Assembly (NCBI GenBank): GCA_964410625.1
Contig: CAYPHY010000029.1
Span: 1-64,000 of the forward strand
Length of the DNA: 64,000 bases
Reading direction: 5' to 3'
DNA from: CAYPHY01 sp964410625
GTDB lineage: Bacteria > Chloroflexota > Anaerolineae > Promineifilales > Promineifilaceae
Of the stretch, positions 24,727 through 33,643 are shown one piece after another; within the stretch, counting starts at the first letter, position 1; each line of letters begins with the position of its first letter. The position numbers were made by a program, and so were the translations under genes. Below the pieces are notes generated by a model. That model was not told the origin of the DNA and ran no database searches. It saw nothing but the letters and a program-made list of their open reading frames with translations.

Positions 24727-27330
24727 TCAATCTCTTATGAAAATAAGCGCTCCAGGGCCGCTAATCGTCAGTTCGTCGCCATCAATCGCGAAGCGGTCGG
24801 CCGATTGCAAGGCGGACAGGTATTGCGCCTCCAACTGCATAATGTCTGGCGGGATGGTGCAGACATTTTGGCCGAGGGAGTAGGGGCCGACAAGCAGCGA
24901 ACTGTTGTTGATCTGGTAAAAAGTGGAGTAGTGGTTGCATCCGGCATTGCCGCTGAGGTTGCCGTTGTCGCCGAAGATGGCGTTGATCACTACGGTGGGA
25001 GGGAGCGTCAGACCATTTAGCGAGACCAGCGTCCAGGAACCGAGCAGAGGGTTGTTGGCGGTGGGTTGGTCCACGGTCACGGCCGCCTGTTGGAACGTCA
25101 CCTGGTCGGCCGCGTTGAGCGCCTCGATCCGATAGGTATATGTCCCGCTGTTGGCGAGGCAATCGGTCGCCGCGCCGGTCAATGGGCCGTTGTCGAGCAA
25201 GAGGCTGCCGTTGCGCGTGATCTGTACCCGCGTGGCTCCACCACCCGCGCTCCAGTTAATCGTCACACATTGGCCGGATTGGAGGCGGCCGGGCCGGACG
25301 GAGAAGCTGTTGATCACCGGCGCGGCGGGGCCAGTGGGGGTGGGTGGGACGGCCGTGGCGGTTGCCGCCGATGACTCCACCACTGTCACCTCCCGTTGGG
25401 CGCGAACAACACCACCAGGGCCGGTCGCTTCCAAGACATAGACCCCATTGCCCGATGGTGGGCAATCGGTCAATCCGCCGCTCAACGGTGCGCTATCCCA
25501 CAGCGCCACATCGTTCCGCAACAGCCGGACTTGCTCAATCTCTCCTGTCACCCGCCAGGTGAGTTGCAGGCATTGCCCGACGATGATTTGGAAATCAGGC
25601 GTCACCGCAAAGCTGGTGATCTGTGGCGCGTCAATGGGCGGTGGCTGGACGTCAATCCGTTGCTGGCGGATGTCGGCCGTGCCATCGGCCAACAAGATAC
25701 GCAGTTCATAGGTTGTTGTCACCGGCGGACACTCCTGCTGTGCTCCGGTGGTGGCGACTTCATTGAGTTGCCACGGCTCTCCGGCGGCATAGAAGTAAAC
25801 ATTGGTGGCGTTCTCCACTTGCCAACGGAAGGTGGTGCATTCTCCGGCGGTCAGCTCGCTGGCGTCGGCGGTGAAGGAGACATCGGGGGAGGGGGGCGAG
25901 GTGGGTTGCGGGGTAGGGGTTGCGGCCGCTTCCACGCGAATACCGATGGACAGCCGTTCACCAAACAAGAGGCCATTACCGGCACGCAGCGACCAAAAGC
26001 CCTGGTAATCGCCGGAGACCAGTGGCGCGACTAGATTGAGACTCAGATCTGTCTCTTCTCCGGGGGCAACATTGTCGCTGATGACAAATGGTTGGCCGCC
26101 CATTCGCGCGGCGGGGTCATTGCCGCTGGCATAGACCAGCATATAGGCGTTGTTCCAGGTACAGGTCCCCACATTTTGCACACGCCACCCCTTGGTGAAG
26201 CTTTGTCCGGGAGTGAAAGTGACCGGTGCTTGCATATTTTGATCGTCAAAACTGAGATCGCGGACAAGCGCCATCGCATCAATGCAGCCGAAGTTGGTCC
26301 GGTTGGGCGGCAGTGCCGGGGTTGGCAAGGGGGTAGGCAGCGGCAGAGTTTCTTCCGCTGATAGACCAAGATGGGTTTCTACCAGCTCGGCCAAGGTCCC
26401 ATCTCGCTCCATTTCCGCCAGTGCCTCGTTGAGCGGCTCTAATAGGGTGCTGCCGTGGCGTGTGGCGGCCGCAAAGTGTTGGCGATTGATCCCCTGTCCG
26501 GCGATGGTGAAGTCGCCTGTCGCCGCCGCTACTTGTGCTGGAAGTAGGTCGCCGACGATGAAATCAATGCGGCCGTCCCGCAAATCCACGACCGCCTCAT
26601 CAATCTCGCTATAGACCAGCAGCCGGTCTGCGGGCATCAGGCCAGGGGTAATCAAATTGGTTTGTAGCCAGTTTTGAAAGACCGAGGCGTTCTGCACGCC
26701 GACGCGGAAGGGGGCCAGCTCTTCGAGAGCATTGATTGTGGTTGGATTATCGCTGCGGGCGAGGATGGCGTCCTCGCTGACAAAGTAGACACGGCTGAAA
26801 CCAACCAACGCCTCTCGTTCGGCGGTGACGGAGATGGCGGCAATGGCGAGATCGATCTGTCCCACTTCCAACGCCCCCGCCAGACCGTCAAAGGCCAGGT
26901 CGCGCATCTCTATCTCGACACCAAGACGACGGCCAATCGCTTCCGCCAGCGCGATGTCGAAGCCGGTCAGTTCAAACTCTTCCATGTAGTAGGCGAAGGG
27001 GGGATAGTCGGGCGCTGTGCCAACCACCAATGTTCCCCGTTCCTGGATTTCCGCCCACAGGTCGTCGCCGGTCGGTTCGGCCGTCCCCTCGTCTGGCGCG
27101 GTTGTTGCTGTCGCCACTGGTGGTGTTGCCGTATTGAGTGCCGGGGGTTGAGTGGGGATTGGTCCTGGGGATGGCGTCGAGGGCAGCGTGGGGCTGGCCT
27201 GGACGACTGGTTCGGAGGGAGGAGCGGCCGTTAGGCGGAGCAGCACAAAGATCGTCAGTGCGATCGAGATTATCCCGATCAACCCTAGCGATGCAAGGAT
27301 GATAGCTGTTCGCTTGCCACCAGCGTTCAT
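24727..27330 (-). CDS. Membrane-anchored solute-binding / NBR1-Ig / META protein, copy 2
   Basis: ATG 27330 (MNAGGKRTAI) follows AGGAGAGG; 867 residues. The architecture equals the neighbour's: membrane helix (~8-28), Pro/Thr-rich linker, solute-binding domain (VVGTAPDYPPFAYYMEEFE, then GFDIALAEAIGRRLGV), NBR1-type Ig (FTKGWRVQNVGTCTWNNAY), three Ig modules with AGECTTFRW, VGQCLQLTW and SGQCVTINW plus partner cysteines, and META (LSGNAGCNHYSTFYQ). The two copies align along their whole length but differ at most positions, so the duplication is old. Ligands may differ. It is the upstream gene of the pair and was probably transcribed first. Confidence 0.88.
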   Translation of the reverse strand: MNAGGKRTAIILASLGLIGIISIALTIFVLLRLTAAPPSEPVVQASPTLPSTPSPGPIPTQPPALNTATPPVATATTAPDEGTAEPTGDDLWAEIQERGTLVVGTAPDYPPFAYYMEEFELTGFDIALAEAIGRRLGVEIEMRDLAFDGLAGALEVGQIDLAIAAISVTAEREALVGFSRVYFVSEDAILARSDNPTTINALEELAPFRVGVQNASVFQNWLQTNLITPGLMPADRLLVYSEIDEAVVDLRDGRIDFIVGDLLPAQVAAATGDFTIAGQGINRQHFAAATRHGSTLLEPLNEALAEMERDGTLAELVETHLGLSAEETLPLPTPLPTPALPPNRTNFGCIDAMALVRDLSFDDQNMQAPVTFTPGQSFTKGWRVQNVGTCTWNNAYMLVYASGNDPAARMGGQPFVISDNVAPGEETDLSLNLVAPLVSGDYQGFWSLRAGNGLLFGERLSIGIRVEAAATPTPQPTSPPSPDVSFTADASELTAGECTTFRWQVENATNVYFYAAGEPWQLNEVATTGAQQECPPVTTTYELRILLADGTADIRQQRIDVQPPPIDAPQITSFAVTPDFQIIVGQCLQLTWRVTGEIEQVRLLRNDVALWDSAPLSGGLTDCPPSGNGVYVLEATGPGGVVRAQREVTVVESSAATATAVPPTPTGPAAPVINSFSVRPGRLQSGQCVTINWSAGGGATRVQITRNGSLLLDNGPLTGAATDCLANSGTYTYRIEALNAADQVTFQQAAVTVDQPTANNPLLGSWTLVSLNGLTLPPTVVINAIFGDNGNLSGNAGCNHYSTFYQINNSSLLVGPYSLGQNVCTIPPDIMQLEAQYLSALQSADRFAIDGDELTISGPGALIFIRD

Positions 27331-27683
27331 GGATTCCTCTCCTGAATGCAGGACGCGGCGGACATGGGTAACGCCGCCAGCTTTCATATATGCGGGCTGC
27401 CATGTTCGACATCTCCATTGTACTGTAAATGTGACATAATGTTAATCACCTCTCCCTGGCAAATTTCTATGCTGGATTACTACAACGGATGGGGAAACAA
27501 ACAGATATGGGCATTTATGTAGCGCGGGTTGCCAACCCGCAGCTCCGGTTTAGGCAAACCGGGCTACTGTAGTGTAAGTTGTCAACCCGCAGCTTCCGGC
27601 ACATCAGTTGACATGTCGTTTGCTTCTACCGCAACGTTATGTTAAAATCCGCTAGAACATTTGATCTAGTAAGGTGGTAGGCA
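27331..27683. other. Divergent intergenic region with hairpins
   Basis: This is the 353-base gap between the NBR1-META pair and the HerA-type gene. Bases 27518-27600 hold two cgggttgccaacccg-type hairpins and a ccggtttaggcaaaccggg stem. An AT-rich stretch (27425-27480, taaatgtgacataatgttaa) is the likely promoter zone for the minus-strand genes. Confidence 0.6.
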
Positions 27684-29321
27684 ATGGAAGCATTGAACGT
27701 CCAGGTGTACCGGATCAACAATGATCTGGCGGAATTGTTCTTCAATCCGCGTGAAATTGACCTCCGTGTTGGCGAAACGCTGACGTTACGCGAACGGGAA
27801 TCGGGGCGCAGCGTGATCGCCCAGGTGATTGCTTTTCGCTCGGCCACATACCCCTCTCTCTTACGCGAACAGTTGGATAGCCTTGTTGGGCCGGAAGTGG
27901 TGCCAAATGTGGCCGGGATGCTGGAGCAGCAACTGGTGCTAGCGGAAGAGATGAGCCACGCCGCGGCCGACATGGGCAATATCAAGGTCGCCCTGGCGAA
28001 GATTCGCAAGACCGTGCCTGCGCCACGTGTTTATGGGGTGAACGGCAAGGCGACAAACGGCCGCGTCCGCAAAAACGCCCCCGACAACAATGGCTACGGC
28101 CGTTGGGAGCAATGGGATGGTTGGATTCCGGCGCGAGATGTAGATGTATTGCGGACGGCCGACCATGAGGTCTTTGCCAACGCCACCCGCGACTTGGGCC
28201 ACCGGCTGCGGCTCGGCCGAACCCTCAGCGGTGAACACTTTAGCATTGAGGGGCAAGACCTGGAGAAGGTCAACGTCGTCACCGGCGTGAAGGGCAGCGG
28301 CAAGAGCCATCTGGCTAAGGTGATTTTGCTGCAACTGATCGAGCAGGGTGCGCCCTGCATCATTTTTGACATCAACCGCGAATACATCCATTTGCCAAAG
28401 GTCGAGGTTGACCCCCAGACAGGCAAGACGATACGGCCGGGCATTGTCCACCTGGAAGCAGGAGGAAATTTTCGCCTCAGCGTGCGCCAGTTTGGCCTGG
28501 CCCCCTTGCTGACGTTGATGGAGCGTTTTGGCCTGCCGGAAGTGTCGATGCTTTATTTTGAAAACCGGCTGGCGCGGCTGTGGGCGGAGGCGGACGAGAT
28601 CGAACGGCGCAATGGGGCGGTCCCCTATATCGGCATTGAGCAACTGATCCAGATGGCCGAAGAAAACGAGTTTGGTGGCGGCTCTAGCACCCCAGTGGTC
28701 AACAATGCCATTCGTTCGCGGCTGGAAGCGGTGAAGAACACGCGCATCTTCGCCCGCAGCCCGAAGGAAGCGGCCTCTCTGGGGGAAGCGTATCGCAAGA
28801 TTCGGCAGGGCGGGGCGTTGGTGATTGACGTCTCTGGTCTCTCCAATCTCGCCCGCGAAGGCTTTGTACAGGCGATCATCGAACTGGTGAAGGAGCTGTG
28901 CGTGTGGGAGATCGAGCGCGACAGCCACCGCTTCCCCTTCATCTTCTTTGAGGAAGCCCATCTCTATGTCTCGCGCAAGAGCATTGACTACATCGTCACC
29001 AGAGCGCGGCATCTGGGGATTACCAGCTTTTTTGTGACGAACATGATCCAGGGGTTGGACGAGGCAGTGCTGCGCCAGGCGGACAACCTCTTTTTGCTGC
29101 GCATCCCCTTTGAGGATGATGTGCGCCATGTCTCGCGCGGGGCAGCGGCCGACTACGAAACGATGATGGCCCTCGTCCGCCGCCTGCGCCAGCGCCATGC
29201 GTTGGTCATCGGCAACGTCACCGCCCAATATCCGTTGTTGTTTGAGGTAGACCCACTCAGCGGGGTCAACACGGCCGGGGAAACCCGCTTCTTCTTCCGG
29301 ACGGAAAAGATAGGACGCTGA
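27684..29321 (+). CDS. HerA-type (DUF87) P-loop ATPase
   Basis: This 545-residue protein has GGTGG-like sequence (gtaaggtggtaggca) just before ATG 27684. The N-terminal ~100 residues are a small beta domain, possibly HAS-barrel-like. Walker A (GVKGSGKSH) is at ~201-209, a conserved DINREYIHLPKVE strand follows, and Walker B with the catalytic acid (FIFFEEAHLYV) is near 419-429. The sensor region has SRKSIDYIVTRARHLGI and FVTNMIQGLDEAVLRQADN, typical of HerA/FtsK-like hexameric DNA translocases. It is followed 75 bases later by a PD-(D/E)XK nuclease gene, echoing archaeal HerA-NurA end-resection pairs. The role here, repair or defence, is inference. Confidence 0.87.
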   Translation: MEALNVQVYRINNDLAELFFNPREIDLRVGETLTLRERESGRSVIAQVIAFRSATYPSLLREQLDSLVGPEVVPNVAGMLEQQLVLAEEMSHAAADMGNIKVALAKIRKTVPAPRVYGVNGKATNGRVRKNAPDNNGYGRWEQWDGWIPARDVDVLRTADHEVFANATRDLGHRLRLGRTLSGEHFSIEGQDLEKVNVVTGVKGSGKSHLAKVILLQLIEQGAPCIIFDINREYIHLPKVEVDPQTGKTIRPGIVHLEAGGNFRLSVRQFGLAPLLTLMERFGLPEVSMLYFENRLARLWAEADEIERRNGAVPYIGIEQLIQMAEENEFGGGSSTPVVNNAIRSRLEAVKNTRIFARSPKEAASLGEAYRKIRQGGALVIDVSGLSNLAREGFVQAIIELVKELCVWEIERDSHRFPFIFFEEAHLYVSRKSIDYIVTRARHLGITSFFVTNMIQGLDEAVLRQADNLFLLRIPFEDDVRHVSRGAAADYETMMALVRRLRQRHALVIGNVTAQYPLLFEVDPLSGVNTAGETRFFFRTEKIGR

Positions 29322-29322
29322 T

Positions 29323-29396
29323 TTGTGCAGATAGTTCGCAGATTGACGCTGATCTAGGGAATTCAATCTGCGTAAATCTGCGTCCCCTGTTACACC
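29323..29396. repeat. cgcagattgacgctgat array
   Basis: tagttcgcagattgacgctg faces caatctgcgtaaatctgcgt, filling the gap between the HerA-type gene and the nuclease gene. It is a member of the acgcagat family. Confidence 0.7.
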
Positions 29397-30278
29397 ATGA
29401 GAAAACCAAAGAACGCGGCCGCCTACGCGATGCAATGGCTACAAACCGATCATCGCGGCGGCAATAAAGAACCCTATATCAAGCCCTCGTCTTTGGCGCG
29501 GGGCTGCATGTTGTACATCGCTTTTGAGCTGGAGGGTAAGCCGAAGCCGCAGTTTGATGCGCGGGTCGGCCGTATCCTCTCCGTCGGTACCGACAGCCAC
29601 CGTCGTTTACAACGAGGATTAGAGCGCACCTGCCTGGCGCAAGAGGTCTTTTTCGAGATACCGGAGTACCGCATCCACGGCTTTTGCGACGGTATCCTCT
29701 ATGTGCCGCCGGATGAGGCGCGGGATGAAAGCCAGGCCGGTTTTTGGGCGTTGGAGTTTAAGACAACGGCCGCGACTGAGTTCGACAAGCTGAAAGTAGC
29801 CGGAATCCCGAAAGAGGAGCATGTACGCCAGATTCAAATCTATCTTTGGGGATTAAACGAGTACTTCAAAGGCAACGTCCCTCTGCGCGGTGGCATCGTT
29901 TACTATGAAAATCGCGACACGCTGGAACATCTCGCCTATGAGGTTTTTTATGATGCGGAGATGATCGAAGACCTGCTGGCGCGGATTAAGAGGATGCTGG
30001 ACGGATTAGGGAAAGGGGAATTGCCGGAAGATGATGTCTTACCGGCCGATCATTGGGGCCACACCTACTGCCCCTATCTCGATATTTGCGAACCGGGGCA
30101 GCGGGCGATTGAGTGGCAGAAGCGACAGCCGAAAACGTTGCCCGACCAGGTATTGGCCGACATCATCGCCAAGCGCATCGTCGCCAAGAAAGGCGCGGAG
30201 AAGATGACCGACCAGGGCAAGAAGAAGGCGGGCAAACGCTCGTTGAGCGACCTGGCTAAAGACCTCGAATGGGAGTAA
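29397..30278 (+). CDS. PD-(D/E)XK nuclease paired with the HerA-type ATPase
   Basis: This 293-residue protein has catalytic elements typical of Cas4/AddB-like nucleases: a His/Arg helix (GTDSHRRLQRGLER), the acid in GFCDGILYVPPDE, the ALEFKTT strand (ExK), and EHVRQIQIYLWGLNEYF (QxxxY). Candidate Fe-S ligands are Cys in RGCMLYIAFELEG near residue 38 and CPYLDIC near 229-235. The usual fourth Cys, at the first position of CxxC, is replaced by His (HTYC). A basic Lys-rich tail may contact DNA. It should cut or resect DNA driven by the adjacent ATPase (inference). The gene follows in the same orientation and is probably cotranscribed. Confidence 0.85.
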   Translation: MRKPKNAAAYAMQWLQTDHRGGNKEPYIKPSSLARGCMLYIAFELEGKPKPQFDARVGRILSVGTDSHRRLQRGLERTCLAQEVFFEIPEYRIHGFCDGILYVPPDEARDESQAGFWALEFKTTAATEFDKLKVAGIPKEEHVRQIQIYLWGLNEYFKGNVPLRGGIVYYENRDTLEHLAYEVFYDAEMIEDLLARIKRMLDGLGKGELPEDDVLPADHWGHTYCPYLDICEPGQRAIEWQKRQPKTLPDQVLADIIAKRIVAKKGAEKMTDQGKKKAGKRSLSDLAKDLEWE

Positions 30279-30572
30279 GGGTCTCCCACCCAACTATTGG
30301 CACAATAAAATATTATTCACGCGGAGGAAGGGGAACGCTGATTTTCGCTGATGCCACGCGGATTTTCGCTGATTTTTTCTAAAAATCTGTGTTCATCTGT
30401 GTCCTCTCTTCAGCTTTTTCAAAACTGTAAAGATAGTGATTTGTATTGGGTCTGAGTGAAAAAGCGGTAAATTGGCAATTGCGAAACTGGTATGAGAACA
30501 CTATACTTAGCGCGTACTTTTGTACTGTATTCGCTATGTCTACAAATCTTAATTTGAGGATGGGGAAGAATA
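30279..30572. other. Intergenic region with acgcgga array and promoter-like DNA
   Basis: Bases 30315-30415 hold acgcggaggaagg, acgctgattttcgctgatg and acgcggattttcgctgattt words facing aaaatctgtgttcatctgtg. AT-rich DNA from 30420 to 30560 (cgcgtacttttgtactgtat) is the likely promoter zone of the HtrA-like gene. Weak RBS gaggatgggg precedes ATG 30573. Confidence 0.6.
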
Positions 30573-32195
30573 ATGATTAAAAAACCCACGCTCGTTTTGC
30601 TCTTTTTATTTATGTTCGTCCTGGTCGCCTGTGGTGGCGGTGATGATCCGGAAGTAGGTATTACGCCGGAAACCACCGAGCCAACAACCGCGCCAGACGA
30701 AGTAGAACCGACGGCGGCCGCCGAACCAACAGAGGAAGCAGCCACATCCGGCGTCGTTTCTTCTTATCAAGATGTGGTCAAGGCCATTGTACAAATTGAG
30801 GCACAAGGTAGCTTTATTGATCCAGAGTTTGGAATGATGTTGAACGCTGCCGGACGTGGCAGCGGCTTTATTATTGATCCTTCCGGTATTGCCGTAACTA
30901 ATAATCATGTGGTGACGGGTGCGGCCTTTTTGCAAGTTTGGGTCGGCGGCGAGGACGAGCCGCGTAATGCGCGAATCCTCGGCGCATCGGAATGTTCCGA
31001 TCTGGCCGTGATTGACATTGATGGCGACGGCTACCCTTATGTGGAGTGGGCAACGATTGAACCTTCGCTCGGCACAGAAGTCTATGCCGCCGGGTTCCCG
31101 CTTGGCGATCCGGAACCAACTCTGACACGCGGCATTATCTCTAAGGAAGATGCGGGCGGCGAAAGCAGTTGGGCTTCGGTGGACCATGTGATTGAGCATG
31201 ACGCGACGATCAATCCTGGCAACTCCGGTGGGCCGTTGGTGACGGCCGATGGCAAGGTCATTGGCGTCAACTATGCTGGTAGCTCAAGCACCAACCAATA
31301 CTTCGCCATCACCACCGATGAGGCGCTACCGGTGATTGAGCAGCTCCGCGCCGGTACAGACGTCAACTCAATTGGCGTGAATGGCACAGCGATCAACGAT
31401 GGCGAAAGCTTGTCCGGTATTTGGGTTGCTTCGGTCAAGTCAGGCTCTCCGGCCGACGCTGCTGGTATCCGCGCGGGGGACATCATTCTCAGCCTGGAAA
31501 GTCTCATCCTCAGCACCGATGGCACGATGGCTGATTACTGCGACATTTTGCGCAGCCGCAATAGCACCGACACGATGGCGGTGGAAGTGTTGCGCTTTGA
31601 AACGTCAGAGTATCTGGAAGGGCAATTGAACGGCCGTGAACTGGAACAGTCCTTCTCCTTTGCCCAAGAAGTAGGCTCGGAAGTGGTCGAACAAGGAGAA
31701 CAATCCACCGACACCTATTCTAGCTATGTTGGCATTACCGATGATTCCGGTGCGCTCTACATGGAAGTCCCGGCCGAATGGAGCGATGTAGACGGCTCCA
31801 ACTGGGTATCTGATGGGACGGTGTTTGGCGCCCAACTGATCGCCGCGCCCAGCGTGGAAGGGTTTAACACCACCTGGGAAACCCCTGGTGTGCAAATGTT
31901 GGCTTCGGCACAGCTTGCCAACAGCAACATGGGCGAGTTGCTCGATTTCTTCGACTTCAGAACAGATTGTACCTATGACAGCCGCAATCCCTATGAAGAC
32001 CCAGTCTTCACCGGACAGTATGATCTCTATACCAACTGTGGTGGGGCAGGAAGCACGATCATTGTGCTGTCGGTCGAGCCTGCTGATCGCTCCTATTCGG
32101 TGATCTTAGTGGCCCAGGCGCTGACATCGGCCGATTTTGACGCCATTGACCAGGTGCTAAACACCTTTAACGTAGTTGGGACGCTGCCTGGTTAG
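30573..32195 (+). CDS. HtrA/DegP-like lipoprotein serine protease
   Basis: This 540-residue protein has a lipoprotein signal with lipobox LVAC and Cys20, then an acidic Thr/Pro linker. The trypsin-like domain has a complete triad: His112 (TNNHVV), Asp143 (SDLAVID) and Ser218 (NPGNSGGP). A PDZ domain follows (~285-350, VKSGSPADAAGIRAGDIIL). The C-terminal ~170 residues are an extra beta domain (YMEVPAEWSDVDGSNW) outside standard HtrA. It probably degrades or checks misfolded envelope proteins from the outer face of the membrane. A strong intrinsic terminator follows the stop, so it is its own transcription unit. Confidence 0.93.
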   Translation: MIKKPTLVLLFLFMFVLVACGGGDDPEVGITPETTEPTTAPDEVEPTAAAEPTEEAATSGVVSSYQDVVKAIVQIEAQGSFIDPEFGMMLNAAGRGSGFIIDPSGIAVTNNHVVTGAAFLQVWVGGEDEPRNARILGASECSDLAVIDIDGDGYPYVEWATIEPSLGTEVYAAGFPLGDPEPTLTRGIISKEDAGGESSWASVDHVIEHDATINPGNSGGPLVTADGKVIGVNYAGSSSTNQYFAITTDEALPVIEQLRAGTDVNSIGVNGTAINDGESLSGIWVASVKSGSPADAAGIRAGDIILSLESLILSTDGTMADYCDILRSRNSTDTMAVEVLRFETSEYLEGQLNGRELEQSFSFAQEVGSEVVEQGEQSTDTYSSYVGITDDSGALYMEVPAEWSDVDGSNWVSDGTVFGAQLIAAPSVEGFNTTWETPGVQMLASAQLANSNMGELLDFFDFRTDCTYDSRNPYEDPVFTGQYDLYTNCGGAGSTIIVLSVEPADRSYSVILVAQALTSADFDAIDQVLNTFNVVGTLPG

Positions 32196-32230
32196 TGGAA
32201 GCTAAGAGATTAACCTACTAAGCTACGCAG

Positions 32231-32273
32231 GTGCGCCATCCAAATCTCTTTTGGATGGCGCACTTGTTTTTTG
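32231..32273 (+). terminator. Intrinsic terminator after the HtrA-like gene
   Basis: gtgcgccatccaaa (32231-32244) pairs perfectly with tttggatggcgcac (32250-32263), and the stem is followed by ttgttttttg. This is a classical rho-independent terminator of the plus-strand transcript. Confidence 0.93.
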
Positions 32274-32288
32274 TCGGGCCATGTGGGG

Positions 32289-32305
32289 GCGGGTTGGCGA
32301 CCCGC
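32289..32305. repeat. gcgggttggcgacccgc hairpin
   Basis: A short member of the gcgggtt family located just after the terminator and before the first SPFH gene. Confidence 0.6.
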
Positions 32306-32372
32306 GCTGTCTACATGCGGTTGCCGCGCGGGTGGGCTATGGTATAGTAGCGGCCGAGCGAGCGGCATAGCC

Positions 32373-33641
32373 ATGAATGACGAACGTGAGCGGCAATTTG
32401 CACCGGGGTTTGGCAGCCTCCTCCTGGCGATGGTGGTGGCGTTGGTGCTTGGTTCGCTGCTGAGTGATTCCAGGGGGGTGCCATTCGGCCGTGGCGGTGG
32501 TTTCATTTGGGCTGTCATACTGTTGGTGACGTTCGCGCTCGGCTTGATCTATCTGGCCCAATATCTGCTACCTTTGCAGGGGAGCGCGGGCTGGTCGGAA
32601 AGCTTTCGCCTCCTGCTGCGAAACTATTTCCAGCCGCTGACACTCTTCATTGAGCAACAACGGACGAGCCAACCAACCTCGCGATCACGCAAGAGGAAAG
32701 CGGCCGAAAGCGAACTTCCGCCCAGCTTCAAGCTGCTGGGGGCCGGAATCTTAGCCAGCCATCAGGCGGTTGCCTTGACCCGGCGCGGCGGATTTTCGCG
32801 GGCGGCCGGGCCGGGCTTTGTGTTGTTGGATGCCGGTGAATCGGTCTATCAACTGGTGGACCTCCGCCTCCACAGCCGCCGCCACGCCGTCACCGCCAGC
32901 ACACGTGACGGCATCTTGCTCAAGACCAGCGTTTCCGTCACCTTTCGCATCCGCCAACCTTCGCCGGAACAAATCGCGGCCGGGCGCGTTGGCCCGCTGC
33001 GTGACGCCCGATATTTAATCTATCCCTACGATGGCGAGGCTATTTTTCGCGCCACCCATCTGACAGCGCGAACGGAAACCGACTATGTGAGCAATTGGAC
33101 GGAGATGATCGCCCCCCATGCCGCCACCCTCCTGGTGGGCGAAATCGGCCAATATACGTTGGATGAGTTGCTGGACACCGCCGGAGCGGAGCCGCTGGCG
33201 CAGGTGCGACAAAACGTATTGGGGGAGATGGAACGCGCATTTGCCGCTGATGGGATCGAAGTGACCAGCGTGGGGGTGGGGGCGTTGGAGCTGCCCGAAG
33301 ATGTGGTGGGGCAGCGGATAACCTCCTGGCAGGTCGGTTGGCAGGATAAAATGACGCGGCAGATCGCCTCTGGCGACGCGGAAACGCTGCGGCGGATGAA
33401 ACAGGCGCGCGCCCGCGCCCAGGTGGAAGTGATCGAGAAGCTGATGCGTAACATTGACCGGCTGCAGGCGGCCGATGATGCGGCATTGCAAGAGATCGTC
33501 ATGTTGCGCATGATCGAGGTGTTGGAATCGGCGCAACGTAACAGCAAGGCACGGCAAGTCATCCCGGAACAGGTGGTCGCCAATCTGGTCGCGGAAGCAT
33601 CCAGTCAGATGCGGGCCTTGCTGGCCCGGCCGAAGGAGTAG
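32373..33641 (+). CDS. SPFH/Band 7 membrane protein, first of two
   Basis: I chose ATG 32373 (MNDERERQFAPGFG). The 422 residues have two N-terminal membrane segments (~14-32 and 43-65) and a linker. The SPFH region runs about 110-300 (FVLLDAGESVYQLVDLRLHSR, then LKTSVSVTFRIRQPSPE). A coiled Arg/Ala-rich helix with ARARAQVEVIEKLMRNIDRL follows. SPFH proteins oligomerise on membranes as scaffolds for protein complexes and protease regulators. Two bases separate its stop from the next SPFH gene, so they are surely co-translated and may form a hetero-oligomer like HflK/HflC (inference). The HtrA gene lies just upstream but behind a terminator. Confidence 0.83.
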   Translation: MNDERERQFAPGFGSLLLAMVVALVLGSLLSDSRGVPFGRGGGFIWAVILLVTFALGLIYLAQYLLPLQGSAGWSESFRLLLRNYFQPLTLFIEQQRTSQPTSRSRKRKAAESELPPSFKLLGAGILASHQAVALTRRGGFSRAAGPGFVLLDAGESVYQLVDLRLHSRRHAVTASTRDGILLKTSVSVTFRIRQPSPEQIAAGRVGPLRDARYLIYPYDGEAIFRATHLTARTETDYVSNWTEMIAPHAATLLVGEIGQYTLDELLDTAGAEPLAQVRQNVLGEMERAFAADGIEVTSVGVGALELPEDVVGQRITSWQVGWQDKMTRQIASGDAETLRRMKQARARAQVEVIEKLMRNIDRLQAADDAALQEIVMLRMIEVLESAQRNSKARQVIPEQVVANLVAEASSQMRALLARPKE

Positions 33642-33643
33642 CG

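Noticed and set aside
27939..29435. 498-codon open frame on the minus strand
   Set aside because: It lies opposite the HerA-type ATPase gene; its protein has no motifs and is His/Gln/Arg-rich as expected from the complement of GC-rich codons.
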